Below are positions 24,153 through 32,828 of a stretch of DNA of 64,000 bases, in pieces. How positions within the stretch are numbered: position 1 is the first letter of the stretch; each line of letters opens with the position of its first letter. This DNA is from CAVUEG01 sp963740525 (GTDB lineage Bacteria; Actinomycetota; Actinomycetes; Propionibacteriales; Nocardioidaceae). The notes below the pieces were generated by a model. The model was not told the DNA's origin and did no database searches. It saw only the letters and a program-made list of their open reading frames with translations. The translations under genes were made by a program, and so were the position numbers. The stretch covers positions 62,001 through 126,000 of the forward strand of contig CAVUEG010000008.1 in NCBI GenBank assembly GCA_963740525.1. Direction: 5' to 3'.

Positions 24153-26060
24153 ATGAGCCGCACCTCTCCCCGGTCCGCCCGTAGCGGCTGGCCCCGCCGG
24201 GTGTTCCCGGCTCTTCGCTGGTGGCACCGGGTGGACCGCGCGACGACCAGGTTCGACCTCATCGCGGGGCTGACCGGCGCTCTCATCGTGCTGCCCCAGG
24301 GGGTGGCCTTTGCGACGATCGCTGGGCTACCGCCGGCGTACGGGCTGTATGCCGCGATGGTGCCGGCGATCATCGCAGCCCTCTACGGCTCGAGCTGGCA
24401 CCTGGTGACGGGTCCGACCACGGCGATCTCGATCGCGGTCTTCGCCTCTGTCTCGCCCCTCGCCGAGCCGGGCTCGGCTCGCTACATCAGCCTGGTGCTC
24501 ACGCTGACCTTCCTGACGGGTCTGTTCCAGCTCCTGATGGGGCTGGCGCGCATGGGCGCGTTGGTCAACTTCATCTCGCACACGGTCGTCATCGGGTTCA
24601 CCGCGGGTGCGGCGATCCTCATCGCGACCAGCCAGGTCAAGAGCTTCCTCGGCATCGACCTCGAGCGAGGCCTTACGTTCCACGAGGTTGTGTACCAGGT
24701 GGCCGTGCGACTCGGTGACATCAACCCGTACGTCGCAGCGGTCGGCGCCATCACCTTGGTCTCGGGCATCGCCCTGCAGCGGATCATCCCGAAGCTGTAC
24801 ATGATCCTCGCCATGGTCGTCGGCAGCCTGGCCGCTCTGCTGATCAACCACTATGCCGGGGGCGAGTCGGTCACCCACATCACGACGGTCGGGGCCTTGA
24901 CCGCCAACCTGCCACCACTGAGCCTGCCCGACTTCTCACCCGTGGCCGTCGGCCAGGTGGTCTTCCCGGCGCTGATCGTGACCATGCTGGGGCTCACCGA
25001 AGCCGTCTCCATCTCCCGCGCCATCGCGGTCAAGTCCGAGCAGCACATTGACGGGAACCAGGAGTTCGTCGGGCAGGGCCTGGCGAACCTGGTCGGCAGC
25101 TTCTTCTCCAGCTATGCCAGCAGCGGCTCGTTCAACCGCAGTGGCGTGAACTACGCCGCCGGCGCCAGGACACCGCTCGCGTCGGTCTACGCCTCGGGCT
25201 TCCTGCTGCTCATCCTCACCGCGGTGGCGTCGCTGGCGAGGTTCCTGCCGACCGCGGCCATGGCCGGCATCCTGTTCCTCGTCGCCTACGGCCTCATCGA
25301 CTTCGCCCACATCAGGTCGATCCTGCGCACGAGCAGGCCGGAGTCGGCTGTCCTCCTGGTGACGTTCGTGGGCACCCTTCTCGACCTGGAGAAGGGGATC
25401 TTCCTCGGGATCACCCTGTCGCTGATGCTCTACCTGGCGCGGACGGCCCGCCCGGACATGGTGCCGGTGGTGCCGGACCCCGACCCGGCGACGTACTACT
25501 TCGTGCCGGCCGAGGGGCAGCCACAATGTCCGCAGTACACGATGTTGCGGATCCACGGCTCGATCTTCTTCGGTGCCGTCAGCCACGTGCAGCGCGAGCT
25601 GCACAAGCTGGACGAGCGCGACCCCCGCCAGAGGCACGTGCTGCTGGCGGCCCGGGGCATGAACTTCGTCGACGTGGCGGGCGCGGAGATGCTGGTGCAG
25701 GAGGCGCGACGGCGACGGAGACTGGGCGGAGGGCTGTACCTCTACCGGCTCCAAGGCACCGTCCGCGACCTCCTCGTCCACGGCGGCTACCTCGACGAGA
25801 TCGACGAGCAGAACGTCTTCCCCACGAAGTCCCACCCGATCGACTCGATCTACCCGAGGCTGGACTCGGAGATCTGTCGTGACTGCACGGCACGGATCTT
25901 CGCGCAGTGCCACGTGGCGTTGCCCAACGGTGAGCCTCGTCCCGACACCGGCGCCGGCGCCGGCACCGCCGCCGACGCAGATGCCGACCCGGGTGCCGAC
26001 CCGGGTGCCGACCCGGGTGCCGACAGCCGGCGTGAGCGAGGTCCGACCCGGTCCTCCTAG
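24153..26060 (+). CDS. SulP-family anion transporter with STAS domain
   Basis: A 635-residue membrane transporter. About twelve helices run from residue ~35 to ~430 (LIVLPQGVAFATIAGLPPAYGLY is the conserved first part, and NLVGSFFSSYASSGSFNRSGVN lines the SLC26 core). A C-terminal STAS domain spans about 455-570 (RIHGSIFFGAVSHVQREL, ARGMNFVDVAGAEML). After it, DSEICRDCTARIFAQCHVALP supplies three clustered cysteines, and the end is an Asp/Gly/Ala-rich tail from a 12-base repeat. Substrates in this family include sulfate, bicarbonate and other oxyanions. Next to persulfide genes, sulfate or sulfite export is plausible. It converges with the CocE hydrolase, and both stops share CTAG. Confidence 0.88.
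   Translation: MSRTSPRSARSGWPRRVFPALRWWHRVDRATTRFDLIAGLTGALIVLPQGVAFATIAGLPPAYGLYAAMVPAIIAALYGSSWHLVTGPTTAISIAVFASVSPLAEPGSARYISLVLTLTFLTGLFQLLMGLARMGALVNFISHTVVIGFTAGAAILIATSQVKSFLGIDLERGLTFHEVVYQVAVRLGDINPYVAAVGAITLVSGIALQRIIPKLYMILAMVVGSLAALLINHYAGGESVTHITTVGALTANLPPLSLPDFSPVAVGQVVFPALIVTMLGLTEAVSISRAIAVKSEQHIDGNQEFVGQGLANLVGSFFSSYASSGSFNRSGVNYAAGARTPLASVYASGFLLLILTAVASLARFLPTAAMAGILFLVAYGLIDFAHIRSILRTSRPESAVLLVTFVGTLLDLEKGIFLGITLSLMLYLARTARPDMVPVVPDPDPATYYFVPAEGQPQCPQYTMLRIHGSIFFGAVSHVQRELHKLDERDPRQRHVLLAARGMNFVDVAGAEMLVQEARRRRRLGGGLYLYRLQGTVRDLLVHGGYLDEIDEQNVFPTKSHPIDSIYPRLDSEICRDCTARIFAQCHVALPNGEPRPDTGAGAGTAADADADPGADPGADPGADSRRERGPTRSS
25983..26024. repeat. Tandem 12-base repeat (GCCGACCCGGGT, three and a half copies) inside the SulP gene
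   Basis: Three exact copies plus a half copy encode the repeated tetrapeptide ADPG near the C-terminus of the SulP transporter. The unit is a multiple of three, so copy-number change keeps the frame. Likely a slippage-prone, variable-length tail. Confidence 0.9.
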
Positions 26061-28000
26061 GAGATCCGGCCGGGCAGCGTGAACGTCGAGCCCGCTCCGG
26101 TGACCACCGTCAGCACGTCGGCGACCTTCGCGTTGTACGACGTCTGGTCCGTGGAGCAGAGCACCAGCCGCACGCGGTGTCCCTTGCGGAACCGATGCGC
26201 AAAGCCCGCGAGCCTGATCCGCACGGGCTTGCCGACCGCTCCGGCGGGCACCCGCACCGGTGCGATCAAACGATGGATGAGCGTGAGCCCGCCACCACGT
26301 CGGACGTCGTAGACCTTCGCGAAGAAGACCATGTCCTGACCGTTGGTGTTGGTGATCTTGAGCCGTGCCGACGGAATCCCGACAGCCGTCACCCTCCGGC
26401 TGAACTTCGGCGAGGTGAAGGCGGCGAATTGGCCCTGGACCTCGGTGGGCGGCACGTCCCCGGTCCTCGGCGAGGAGTCGGGACCAGTGAAGTTGGAGGT
26501 CTCGGAGTACGCCGCAGGGTCACCGCCGCTGGGGTTGGTGAACACCGCCGACCCGTCCTGGACCGGTGCCCCCGGCGCCGCGAGCCGGTCGCTTCCGGAC
26601 AGGGTGAACCGGGTCGTGTTGCGGCGCAGCGGGAAGTGTTTCGCTGCGCCGTACTGCTCGTCGTCGGGTCCGTGGCCGGCGTACTTGACCCAGTCGCGGT
26701 AGTAGGTGAAGGCGGGTCCCCGACCGCTGCGGGTCCCCCGTAGCCAGTGGTCCATCCAGCGCAGCGACCGCAGGCTGAGGTAGCAGCGGTCCATCCGCTT
26801 CACCGAGCGGTTCGCCCCGTCGTAGGCCTCACACTCCCCCGGCTGGGACGAGTAGCCGCCGTGACCACCGGAGTTCCAGATCATCCCGACCGGAACGTTG
26901 CGCCGAGCCAGCGCGCGGTACGTCGCACTGGCGTCGTTCAGGTTGAACAGGGTGTCGCTCTGCCCCTGCACCAGGAGCACCGGGATGTCGATGTCGTTCA
27001 TGAAGTGCGATGCCGACGCCCGCGCGACCAGCCGTCGTGACTCCGCGTCCGCGTCTCCGGTCGAGGTGAGGAGCTCATAGGTGCGGCACAGCGCCAGGTA
27101 GTAGCCGGGACAGCTGGCGGCCCCGCCGATCTCGGTGGGATCGCCCGACGCGGTCTTCGCCTCCGGGCAGCCACCGTCGCCCGAAGCCGGCTGGGCGTTG
27201 CCCAGGCTGTAGAAGAGGCTCGTCCACTGCTGCTTGAAGACGCCCTGCTTGTTGCGGCCATGGGTCAGGCCTGTCGGATCGCCCGGCACCACCCGGTTGT
27301 TCGGGTCGAGGGAGTAGATCAGGTTGTTCCACGTGCGCCCGACGACGCTGGTGCGGATCCGGCGGTCGGCCGCCGCCAACGGGAGCTGGATGCCGCCTCC
27401 GTAGGAACCGCCGATGGTGCCGACCACGACACCGCGACGGTCGTGCTTCACGTCCCGGCGGGGTCCGAGCACCTTGGTGATCAGCTGCCGGGCGCTCTTC
27501 ACGTCGTAGTCGGCCGACTGCAGGGTGACGCAGCCGCCGCTGTCACCGAAGCCGGAGGAGGTGAAGGTCAGGACGACGTACCCGTGCGCGGCGAAGAACC
27601 GTGCGGTGCTGACCACCTCGTTCGACGCCTTGGTGAGACCGAAGCCGTGGGTCATCAGGATGGCCGGCTGCGGGTGGCGGCGGCTGGCGTTGTCGGGCAC
27701 GTAGAGCGTCGTGTCCAGACCGATCGAGATGTCGTCGTTGGGACCCGTCGTCACCGGGACGACCCTCTCGGTCGTCTTCCACGTGTGGGTGCCGTGCGCC
27801 CGGCGGACGTGGTCCGACGGCACCCGGGACTCGCCGGTGACCGCGACGTTGGCCGAGGGTGCGACCGCAGCGGCGACCGGGCCCATCGCCGGCTGACCGG
27901 TCGAAGCCGCCGCTGTGGTGAGAGGCACGAGCACCGTGGCGCCGACGAAGAGCGCCACCGCCCGGGTGAGGGTCTGACGGGAAATTCGGCTCCGGCGCAT
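26057..28000 (-). CDS. Secreted CocE/NonD-family (X-Pro dipeptidyl-peptidase-like) hydrolase
   Basis: A 647-residue secreted serine hydrolase. The N-terminus MRRSRISRQTLTRAVALFVG with a following hydrophobic run and TTAAAS is a Sec signal peptide. The alpha/beta-hydrolase part contains the nucleophile motif TIGGSYGGGIQLPLA, the Asp in VQGQSDTLFNLND and the His in NSGGHGGYSSQPG. A C-terminal beta-rich domain (from about 480) resembles the PepX C-terminal fold (VRIRLAGFAHRFRKGHRVRL). Substrates in this family range from peptides to acyl esters such as cocaine; none can be assigned here. ATG 28000 is used because a longer reading would run through the tRNA-Gly gene. Confidence 0.87.
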   Translation of the reverse strand: MRRSRISRQTLTRAVALFVGATVLVPLTTAAASTGQPAMGPVAAAVAPSANVAVTGESRVPSDHVRRAHGTHTWKTTERVVPVTTGPNDDISIGLDTTLYVPDNASRRHPQPAILMTHGFGLTKASNEVVSTARFFAAHGYVVLTFTSSGFGDSGGCVTLQSADYDVKSARQLITKVLGPRRDVKHDRRGVVVGTIGGSYGGGIQLPLAAADRRIRTSVVGRTWNNLIYSLDPNNRVVPGDPTGLTHGRNKQGVFKQQWTSLFYSLGNAQPASGDGGCPEAKTASGDPTEIGGAASCPGYYLALCRTYELLTSTGDADAESRRLVARASASHFMNDIDIPVLLVQGQSDTLFNLNDASATYRALARRNVPVGMIWNSGGHGGYSSQPGECEAYDGANRSVKRMDRCYLSLRSLRWMDHWLRGTRSGRGPAFTYYRDWVKYAGHGPDDEQYGAAKHFPLRRNTTRFTLSGSDRLAAPGAPVQDGSAVFTNPSGGDPAAYSETSNFTGPDSSPRTGDVPPTEVQGQFAAFTSPKFSRRVTAVGIPSARLKITNTNGQDMVFFAKVYDVRRGGGLTLIHRLIAPVRVPAGAVGKPVRIRLAGFAHRFRKGHRVRLVLCSTDQTSYNAKVADVLTVVTGAGSTFTLPGRIS

Positions 28001-28053
28001 GAGCACACGGTACTGGCGTGACGCCCCCGCGTCGCCGCATGGCCGCCTGATGG

Positions 28054-28123
28054 AGCGGACGCGAGGACTTGAACCTCGATCTGCCTCCTGGAAGGAGGCC
28101 GCGCTGACTTGCACCACGTCCGC
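28054..28123 (-). tRNA. tRNA-Gly (anticodon UCC), atypical D-loop
   Basis: The minus strand folds as a 70-nt cloverleaf. It has a 7-bp acceptor stem (GCGGACG/CGTCCGC), 4-bp D stem (GTGC/GCGC), 5-bp anticodon stem (GCCTC/GAGGC) with loop CTTCCAG giving anticodon TCC, a 4-nt variable loop, and a 5-bp T stem with loop TTCAAGT. The D-loop is only AAGTCA and lacks the G18-G19 pair that normally docks with the T-loop. CCA is not encoded. A normal Gly tRNA would be 1-3 nt longer. Confidence 0.75.
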
Positions 28124-28322
28124 GTGCACCGCCACCGGTCGGACCTGGGGCGGACCCGAGCATTGTTTCATCCCGGTCGGCCCCAAGGACAGGTGGGGAT
28201 CGGTTGGGTGTGTCGTCGCGTGAGCCGGGAGTTCTTCCCGGCCCACCCGGGAGCCGGCCCGATCCGTGGAGCAGCCGATCGAGCGAGTCTGGATCCTCCA
28301 CCATCACATCAAGGAGGACACC

Positions 28323-29015
28323 ATGACGCAGCTCATCACGCGCAACACCACGACCCCCGACACCCACCGGGCGCGGTGGCGCTGGGCGGGCGGCCTTGCC
28401 CTGGCCCACGTGGTCCTGATGCTCGCGGCCGTGAGCCAGGAGGGGGCACTGGTCCAGCACGGCGACTCGTTCGCGAAGATCCAGGACGTCTACGGGGGCG
28501 TCTCGCTACCCCGGGCCTTCGGCGCCGGCTACGTCGAGGCGATGGCCTTTCTGGTCCTGGTGCCGGCGATCGTCCTGATCAGCCGCCTCATGGGCCGGCG
28601 TACCGAACTCGGACGGGTCGCCGCCCTGAGCTTCCTCGGCCTGGGGATCGCCCTCGTGGGGGCGACCCTCGCCGTGGGCTTTCCCCCCGCCGCCGCCGCC
28701 ATCTACGCCGCCCACCAGGGCGTCGACCCGGGAGCGATCTCGATGGTCAACGACATCCGCAACTTCGGGTTCATCCTTCAGGTCGCTCTGCTGTCCGGGA
28801 TGACCCTGTGCCTCGGCCTCTCAGCTCTCGCCGACCGGGTGCACACCCGCTGGATCGGCTGGGGCGGGGTGGTCGTGGGCAGCGTCGGCCTGGTCCTCAC
28901 CCCGTTCGCCAACAACGCCGTCTCGATGGCCTGGATGCTCTGGTGGGTCGGCATGGCGGTGCTGCTGATCCGCGGCGCCTCTGCTGCACCGGTGACCGCC
29001 GAAGCCACCTCGTAA
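28323..29015 (+). CDS. Multi-pass membrane protein of unknown function (DUF4386-like)
   Basis: A 230-residue protein with about six hydrophobic segments (GGLALAHVVLMLAAVSQEGA, AMAFLVLVPAIVLISRL, LSFLGLGIALVGATLAVGF, GFILQVALLSGMTLCLGLSAL, GWGGVVVGSVGLVLTPFANN, SMAWMLWWVGMAVLLIRG). No catalytic motif is recognised. General layout resembles DUF4386-type actinobacterial membrane proteins, but this is a weak match by eye. AAGGAGGA lies seven bases before ATG 28323, a near-perfect ribosome site. It is directly upstream of a two-component system on the same strand and could be controlled by it. Confidence 0.7.
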   Translation: MTQLITRNTTTPDTHRARWRWAGGLALAHVVLMLAAVSQEGALVQHGDSFAKIQDVYGGVSLPRAFGAGYVEAMAFLVLVPAIVLISRLMGRRTELGRVAALSFLGLGIALVGATLAVGFPPAAAAIYAAHQGVDPGAISMVNDIRNFGFILQVALLSGMTLCLGLSALADRVHTRWIGWGGVVVGSVGLVLTPFANNAVSMAWMLWWVGMAVLLIRGASAAPVTAEATS

Positions 29016-29038
29016 AAATCGTTCACCCGCGCCTCACG

Positions 29039-31011
29039 ATGAGTCACGCTGGTCTCGTGAACAGGACGCTGCCGATCATCGCGGCCATGTTGGCGGTCGC
29101 CGGTGAGGGAGTCGCGATCGCCGCCTCGTCCCCGGGCTCAGCCCGCTGGAACGAGGCGGCGGTCGCCGTCGTCGTCGTCGCATACGCGGGCGTGGGGTTG
29201 CTCATCCTGTGGCACCGGCCCGGCCAGCCAGTCGGTCGGATCGCCGTCACCCTCGCACCCTTCTGGGGGGTCGGCCAGGCACTCGTCGCCACGTCGTACC
29301 AGAGCCTGACCCAACATCCGGACTCCCGGCTGGCCGCCCTGGCGTCGGTCGTGGGTGGCCTCCTTCGCGGACTCCCGTGGCTGGTGGCGGTGCTCTGGCT
29401 GCCGCTGCGTTTCCCCGACGGAGAGCGTGGGCGGACCCGGTTGCACCGGGTCGCCGAACGGGTCTCGCTCGTCACGCTCGCCTCCTTCGCCATCGCCAGT
29501 CTCTTTCCCCGACCCTCACGGACCTTCGTGTCGACAGAGTCTCCAACCCCCTGGCAGCGCCCGGTCTCCTCGCCCCTGCCGCCGAGGCGCTCGCTGGGCT
29601 CAACCTGGTCCTGGGTGCCTGGGCCATCGGGCTCGCGGTCGGGGTGCTCGTGCAGGGCTACCGCCGGGGAGGCCCGTTGACCCGCCAGCAGACGATGGTC
29701 TTCGCGCTGGCCTTCGTCCCGCCCATTGCCGCACTCGTGCTGAGCGCCTGGGACGCTGCGGGCCCCTGGCTGTTCGGGGTCGCGGCACTTCCCCTCCCAC
29801 TCGCGATCGGCATCGCGGTGCTGCAGCGGCGGCTCTACGACATCCAGCTCGTGGTGAGCCGGTCCCTGTCCTACGGAACTCTGTGGCTGGCCATCGCCGC
29901 GCTCTACGGCATCACCGTCGGTGGCGTCGGGGCACTGGTGCGTCAGGAGGGTGCCGGGTGGTTGCCCTGGCTTGCCGCCGGCGTGGTGGCCATCAGCTTC
30001 GCACCACTGCGCGATGCCCTCCAGTCCGCTGCGAACAGGTTGACGTACGGCCAGTGGTCCCAGCCTGCCGTCGTGCTCGCGGACACCAGCAGGAGGCTCG
30101 GGGATGCCTCGGATGTGCCGGGGCTGCTGGCCGAGCTCGTCGAGGACGTCGGAGCGGCGCTTGACCTCGAGTACGTCGCGATCACCGCGCCGGACGGGCG
30201 CACGCTGGCGCAACGGGGTGAATGGCCCACGGCGGTCGACGAACTGGCCATGACGTCGTACGGCGAACCGGTCGGCACGCTCGTCTGGTCCCGGAGAGCG
30301 CTGCGTGAGCGAGACCGTGCCCTGCTCGCCGATCTCGCCCGCCAGCTGGGCACCGTCGTTCACGCCGCCGGTCTCCTCGACTCCGTCCGCGCCGCGCGGG
30401 AGCGACTGGTCCTCGCCCGCGAGGAAGAGCGTCGCCGGCTGCGCCGAGAGCTGCACGACGGGCTGGGCCCCGCGTTGGCCGGGCTCAGCCTCCAGGTCGA
30501 CACCATCCGCAACCAGGTGAACGACGAGCACGCGGACGGTGCGCTGCTCGCACTCCGTGGTGGCATCCAGGCGACCGTGCTCGATGTCCGCCGGATCGTC
30601 GAGGGTCTCCGGCCGGCCGCTCTCGACGGTCTGGGCCTGGCCGACGCGGTGCGCGAGCTCGGCGCCCACACGGATCTCCCGGTGACGGTCGAGGCCACGG
30701 ACCTCCCGCGGCTCCCGGCGGCCACGGAGGTCGCGGCCTTCCGGATCGTCCAGGAGGCGCTCACCAACGTCCGCCGGCATGCTCAGGCCGGCCGAGCCTG
30801 CGTGCGCCTGTCCGTGTCGAGCCGTGAGCTGGTCGTAGAGGTCGTCGACGACGGGATCGGCGTAGTGGTGCCCCGACCGGACGGTGTCGGCCTGGGTTCG
30901 ATGCGGAGCCGCGCCGAGGAGATCGGTGGTTCCTTCGAGCTCGAGGCGGCACCAGGAACAGGCACCCGGCTGACCGCCCGACTCCCCCTCGACCCCCGGG
31001 CGTCGCCGTGA
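29039..31011 (+). pseudogene. Membrane sensor histidine kinase (HisKA_3/NarX-type), frameshifted once
   Basis: The N-terminal membrane part carries several helices (AVAVVVVAYAGVGLLILWH, LPWLVAVLWLPLRFPDGE). The frame is lost in a run of four C at 29507-29510 and resumes one frame back with RVDRVSNPLAAPGLL. A further membrane region, a GAF-like segment (about 370-470), the phosphoacceptor helix EEERRRLRRELHDGLGPALAGLSLQ and the ATPase motifs EALTNVRRHAQA and DDGIGV follow. Adding one C restores a 657-residue kinase. Its stop overlaps the start of the response regulator by four bases, so they form a pair. A sequencing error is the simplest explanation because the downstream kinase core is intact. 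Confidence 0.85.
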
Positions 31012-31610
31012 TCAGGGTCCTGGTCGTCGACGACCATCCGCTGTTCCGCGATGGCCTGGTCGGGTTGCTGGACACCGTCGACGACGTCGACGTCGTCGGG
31101 TCGGTAGGTGACGGGGAGACCGCCGTACGTCGTTGCGCCGAGCTCGCCCCCGACGTCGTCCTGATGGACCTCAACCTGCCCGGGCTCCCCGGGCTCGAGG
31201 CGATCCGCCGGATCGTGGCCAGCACGCCCGCGCCGGCCGTGCTGGTGCTCACCATGGTCGACGACGACGACACCGTCACCGCTGCGCTGCGTGTCGGAGC
31301 CCGTGGGTACCTGCTCAAAGGTGCCGTGCAGGAGGAGGTCCTGGCCGGACTGCGCACGGTCGCAGGCGGCGGTGTCGTGTTCGGAGCCGGGGCCGCCCAG
31401 CGCGTCCTGTCCGGAGACCGCCGGATCGGCGACCTCACTGCCCGTGAGTCCGAGGTCCTGGCGCTCGTGGCAGACGGACGCAGCAACGCCGAGATCGCTC
31501 GGGCCCTCGGGCTCAGCCTGAAGACGGTGCAGAACCACGTCTCGAACGTTCTCGCCAAGCTCCAGGTACGGGACCGCACGCAGGCGGCACTTCGGATGCG
31601 CGGCCTGTGA
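31008..31610 (+). CDS. NarL/LuxR-family response regulator
   Basis: A 200-residue two-domain regulator. The receiver domain shows VLVVDDHPLFRDGL (acidic pocket), the phospho-Asp in DVVLMDLNLPGLPG and the Lys in RGYLLKGA. The C-terminal LuxR helix-turn-helix is LTARESEVLALVADGRSNAEIARALGLSLKTVQNHVSNVLAKLQVRDRTQAAL. GTG 31008 overlaps the kinase stop. It should be phosphorylated by the adjacent kinase. Targets are unknown; the membrane-protein gene upstream is a candidate. Confidence 0.93.
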   Translation: MIRVLVVDDHPLFRDGLVGLLDTVDDVDVVGSVGDGETAVRRCAELAPDVVLMDLNLPGLPGLEAIRRIVASTPAPAVLVLTMVDDDDTVTAALRVGARGYLLKGAVQEEVLAGLRTVAGGGVVFGAGAAQRVLSGDRRIGDLTARESEVLALVADGRSNAEIARALGLSLKTVQNHVSNVLAKLQVRDRTQAALRMRGL

Positions 31611-31620
31611 GGATGGTGCC

Positions 31621-31974
31621 GTGACCGGCTGCAGCATCGCGGACGTCTTCGAGCTGGCCGACCAGCTCCCGGACGTGACCCGCACGGACAACGGACGCTA
31701 CTGGCGCCTGGCGGTCGGCAACCACACTTTCGGCTACGTCTGGGAGCCCACTGGCACGGTGGGCCTCAAGCAGACCATCGCCGAGCAGCTGGCGCTGGTC
31801 GCCGAACGCCCGGAGACGTTCGAGGTCCAGTTCACCACCGGTGGGTTCGGCTGGGTCGTGGTCCGGCTGGAGTCGATCGCGCGTGACGAGCTGGCCGAGC
31901 TCACCTTCGAGGCCTGGCGGCTCACCGCCCCCGCGAGGCTGGTCGACGGCCGCCGCGACCAGCTGCCCCGCTAG
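31621..31974 (+). CDS. MmcQ/YjbR-family protein
   Basis: A 117-residue CyaY-like-fold protein. IADVFELADQLPDVTRTDNGRYWRLAVGNHTFGYVWE is the conserved N-terminal half, and VQFTTGGFGWVVVRLESIARDELAELTFEAWRLTAP the second half. Members may bind DNA in a sequence-neutral way, but function is unproven. GTG 31621 has GAGGA about seven bases upstream. Its stop shares the four bases CTAG with the stop of the convergent DsrE2 gene. Confidence 0.85.
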   Translation: MTGCSIADVFELADQLPDVTRTDNGRYWRLAVGNHTFGYVWEPTGTVGLKQTIAEQLALVAERPETFEVQFTTGGFGWVVVRLESIARDELAELTFEAWRLTAPARLVDGRRDQLPR

Positions 31975-32492
31975 ATGAAGAGCAACTGCGCGCCGACCGT
32001 CTTCTCGATGAACTCGGAGGCGCTGATGATGCCCTCGACCTCCTCGTAGAGGTCACCCTCGCCGAGGTGCTGCATGTCGGCCGACATCCTGCACGCCCAC
32101 AGGTGACCACCGGAGTCGGCGATCTGCTGGAGGAACTCGGGGACCTCGGGGACCCCGACCTCGGCGATGGACTTCTTCATCTGGTGCGTGGCCATCGCCG
32201 TCATGCCGGGCATCCCGCCCAGTCCCTGCGGCACGTGGGTCGCGGTGTTGCCGAGCATCGTGAACTTCAGGTCACCCATCGTCTTCGGGTTGATCATGTC
32301 GAAGCCCCAGAAGGTGAAGAACAGGTGTGTCTCCACGCCCTCGCCGAGGGCTGCGTTCGCCAGGATCAGGCCGGGGTAGGCCATGTCCAGGCTGCCCTTC
32401 GAGCAGATGATCGCGAGCTTGCGGCCCGTCTCCTCCTCGTCGAAGGACGGGGTGATCGGAGCGAGCTCCGTGGCGAAATCGGTGCTGGTCAT
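31971..32492 (-). CDS. DsrE2-family sulfurtransferase-like protein with both conserved cysteines
   Basis: A 173-residue DsrE-superfamily protein. KLAIICSKGSLDMAYPGLIL has Cys30 at the end of strand 1, THLFFTFWGFDMINPK is the family core, and HLWACRMSADMQHLGEG carries Cys134. These are the two positions expected for persulfide chemistry in DsrE2. It probably exchanges sulfane sulfur with the TusE/DsrC-like protein encoded just upstream. ATG 32492 has AGGAGAC upstream. It is the last gene of the SQR-TusE-DsrE2 operon. Compared with the paralogue at 21258-21749 it keeps Cys30. Confidence 0.9.
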   Translation of the reverse strand: MTSTDFATELAPITPSFDEEETGRKLAIICSKGSLDMAYPGLILANAALGEGVETHLFFTFWGFDMINPKTMGDLKFTMLGNTATHVPQGLGGMPGMTAMATHQMKKSIAEVGVPEVPEFLQQIADSGGHLWACRMSADMQHLGEGDLYEEVEGIISASEFIEKTVGAQLLFI

Positions 32493-32512
32493 GTCACTGT
32501 CTCCTGTTCGAC

Positions 32513-32827
32513 TCACACACAACCGCTCGGCTTCGGCAGCCCAGCGACATAGGCCATCTTCTTGGCCGGCTTCTTGGGGAAGAGCAGGAAGAGCTCCTTG
32601 ATGGCGAACCCTCCCTCGGTGGCGACCCTGCGCAGAGTGGCGGTCTCGCCGTGCGTCGAGAAGTCGCTGCGCAGGAAATGGATCGCCTTCCAGTGCTGGT
32701 CGCCCAGCTCGATCCCGATCTGGGCGGCGAGAGCCTGGCCGAGCTCCTCGGTCCACTCGTCGTACTGGGTCATGAACCCCTCGTCGTCGACATGGATCTC
32801 ATGGGTCTCGATCGTGGTGGTGGGCAT
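32513..32827 (-). CDS. TusE/DsrC/DsvC-family sulfur-relay protein, single-cysteine type
   Basis: A 104-residue protein of the DsrC fold. EIHVDDEGFMTQYDEWTEELGQALA and DQHWKAIHFLRSDF are the conserved N-terminal part. KKMAYVAGLPKPSGCV is the C-terminal arm, with Cys103 next to last. True DsrC has a second Cys ten residues earlier; here that position is Tyr93, so the protein cannot make the DsrC trisulfide and is closer to TusE. It should carry one persulfide on Cys103. One base separates it from the SQR gene and about 20 bases from dsrE2, so all three are cotranscribed. Confidence 0.92.
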   Translation of the reverse strand: MPTTTIETHEIHVDDEGFMTQYDEWTEELGQALAAQIGIELGDQHWKAIHFLRSDFSTHGETATLRRVATEGGFAIKELFLLFPKKPAKKMAYVAGLPKPSGCV

Positions 32828-32828
32828 C

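Noticed and set aside
28001..28246. Upstream extension of the CocE-type hydrolase reading frame
   Set aside because: It would translate through the tRNA-Gly gene; the signal peptide begins properly at ATG 28000.
32513..32827. True DsrC of a reverse dissimilatory sulfite reductase pathway
   Set aside because: The second C-terminal cysteine is missing and no dsrAB or dsrMKJOP genes are present.
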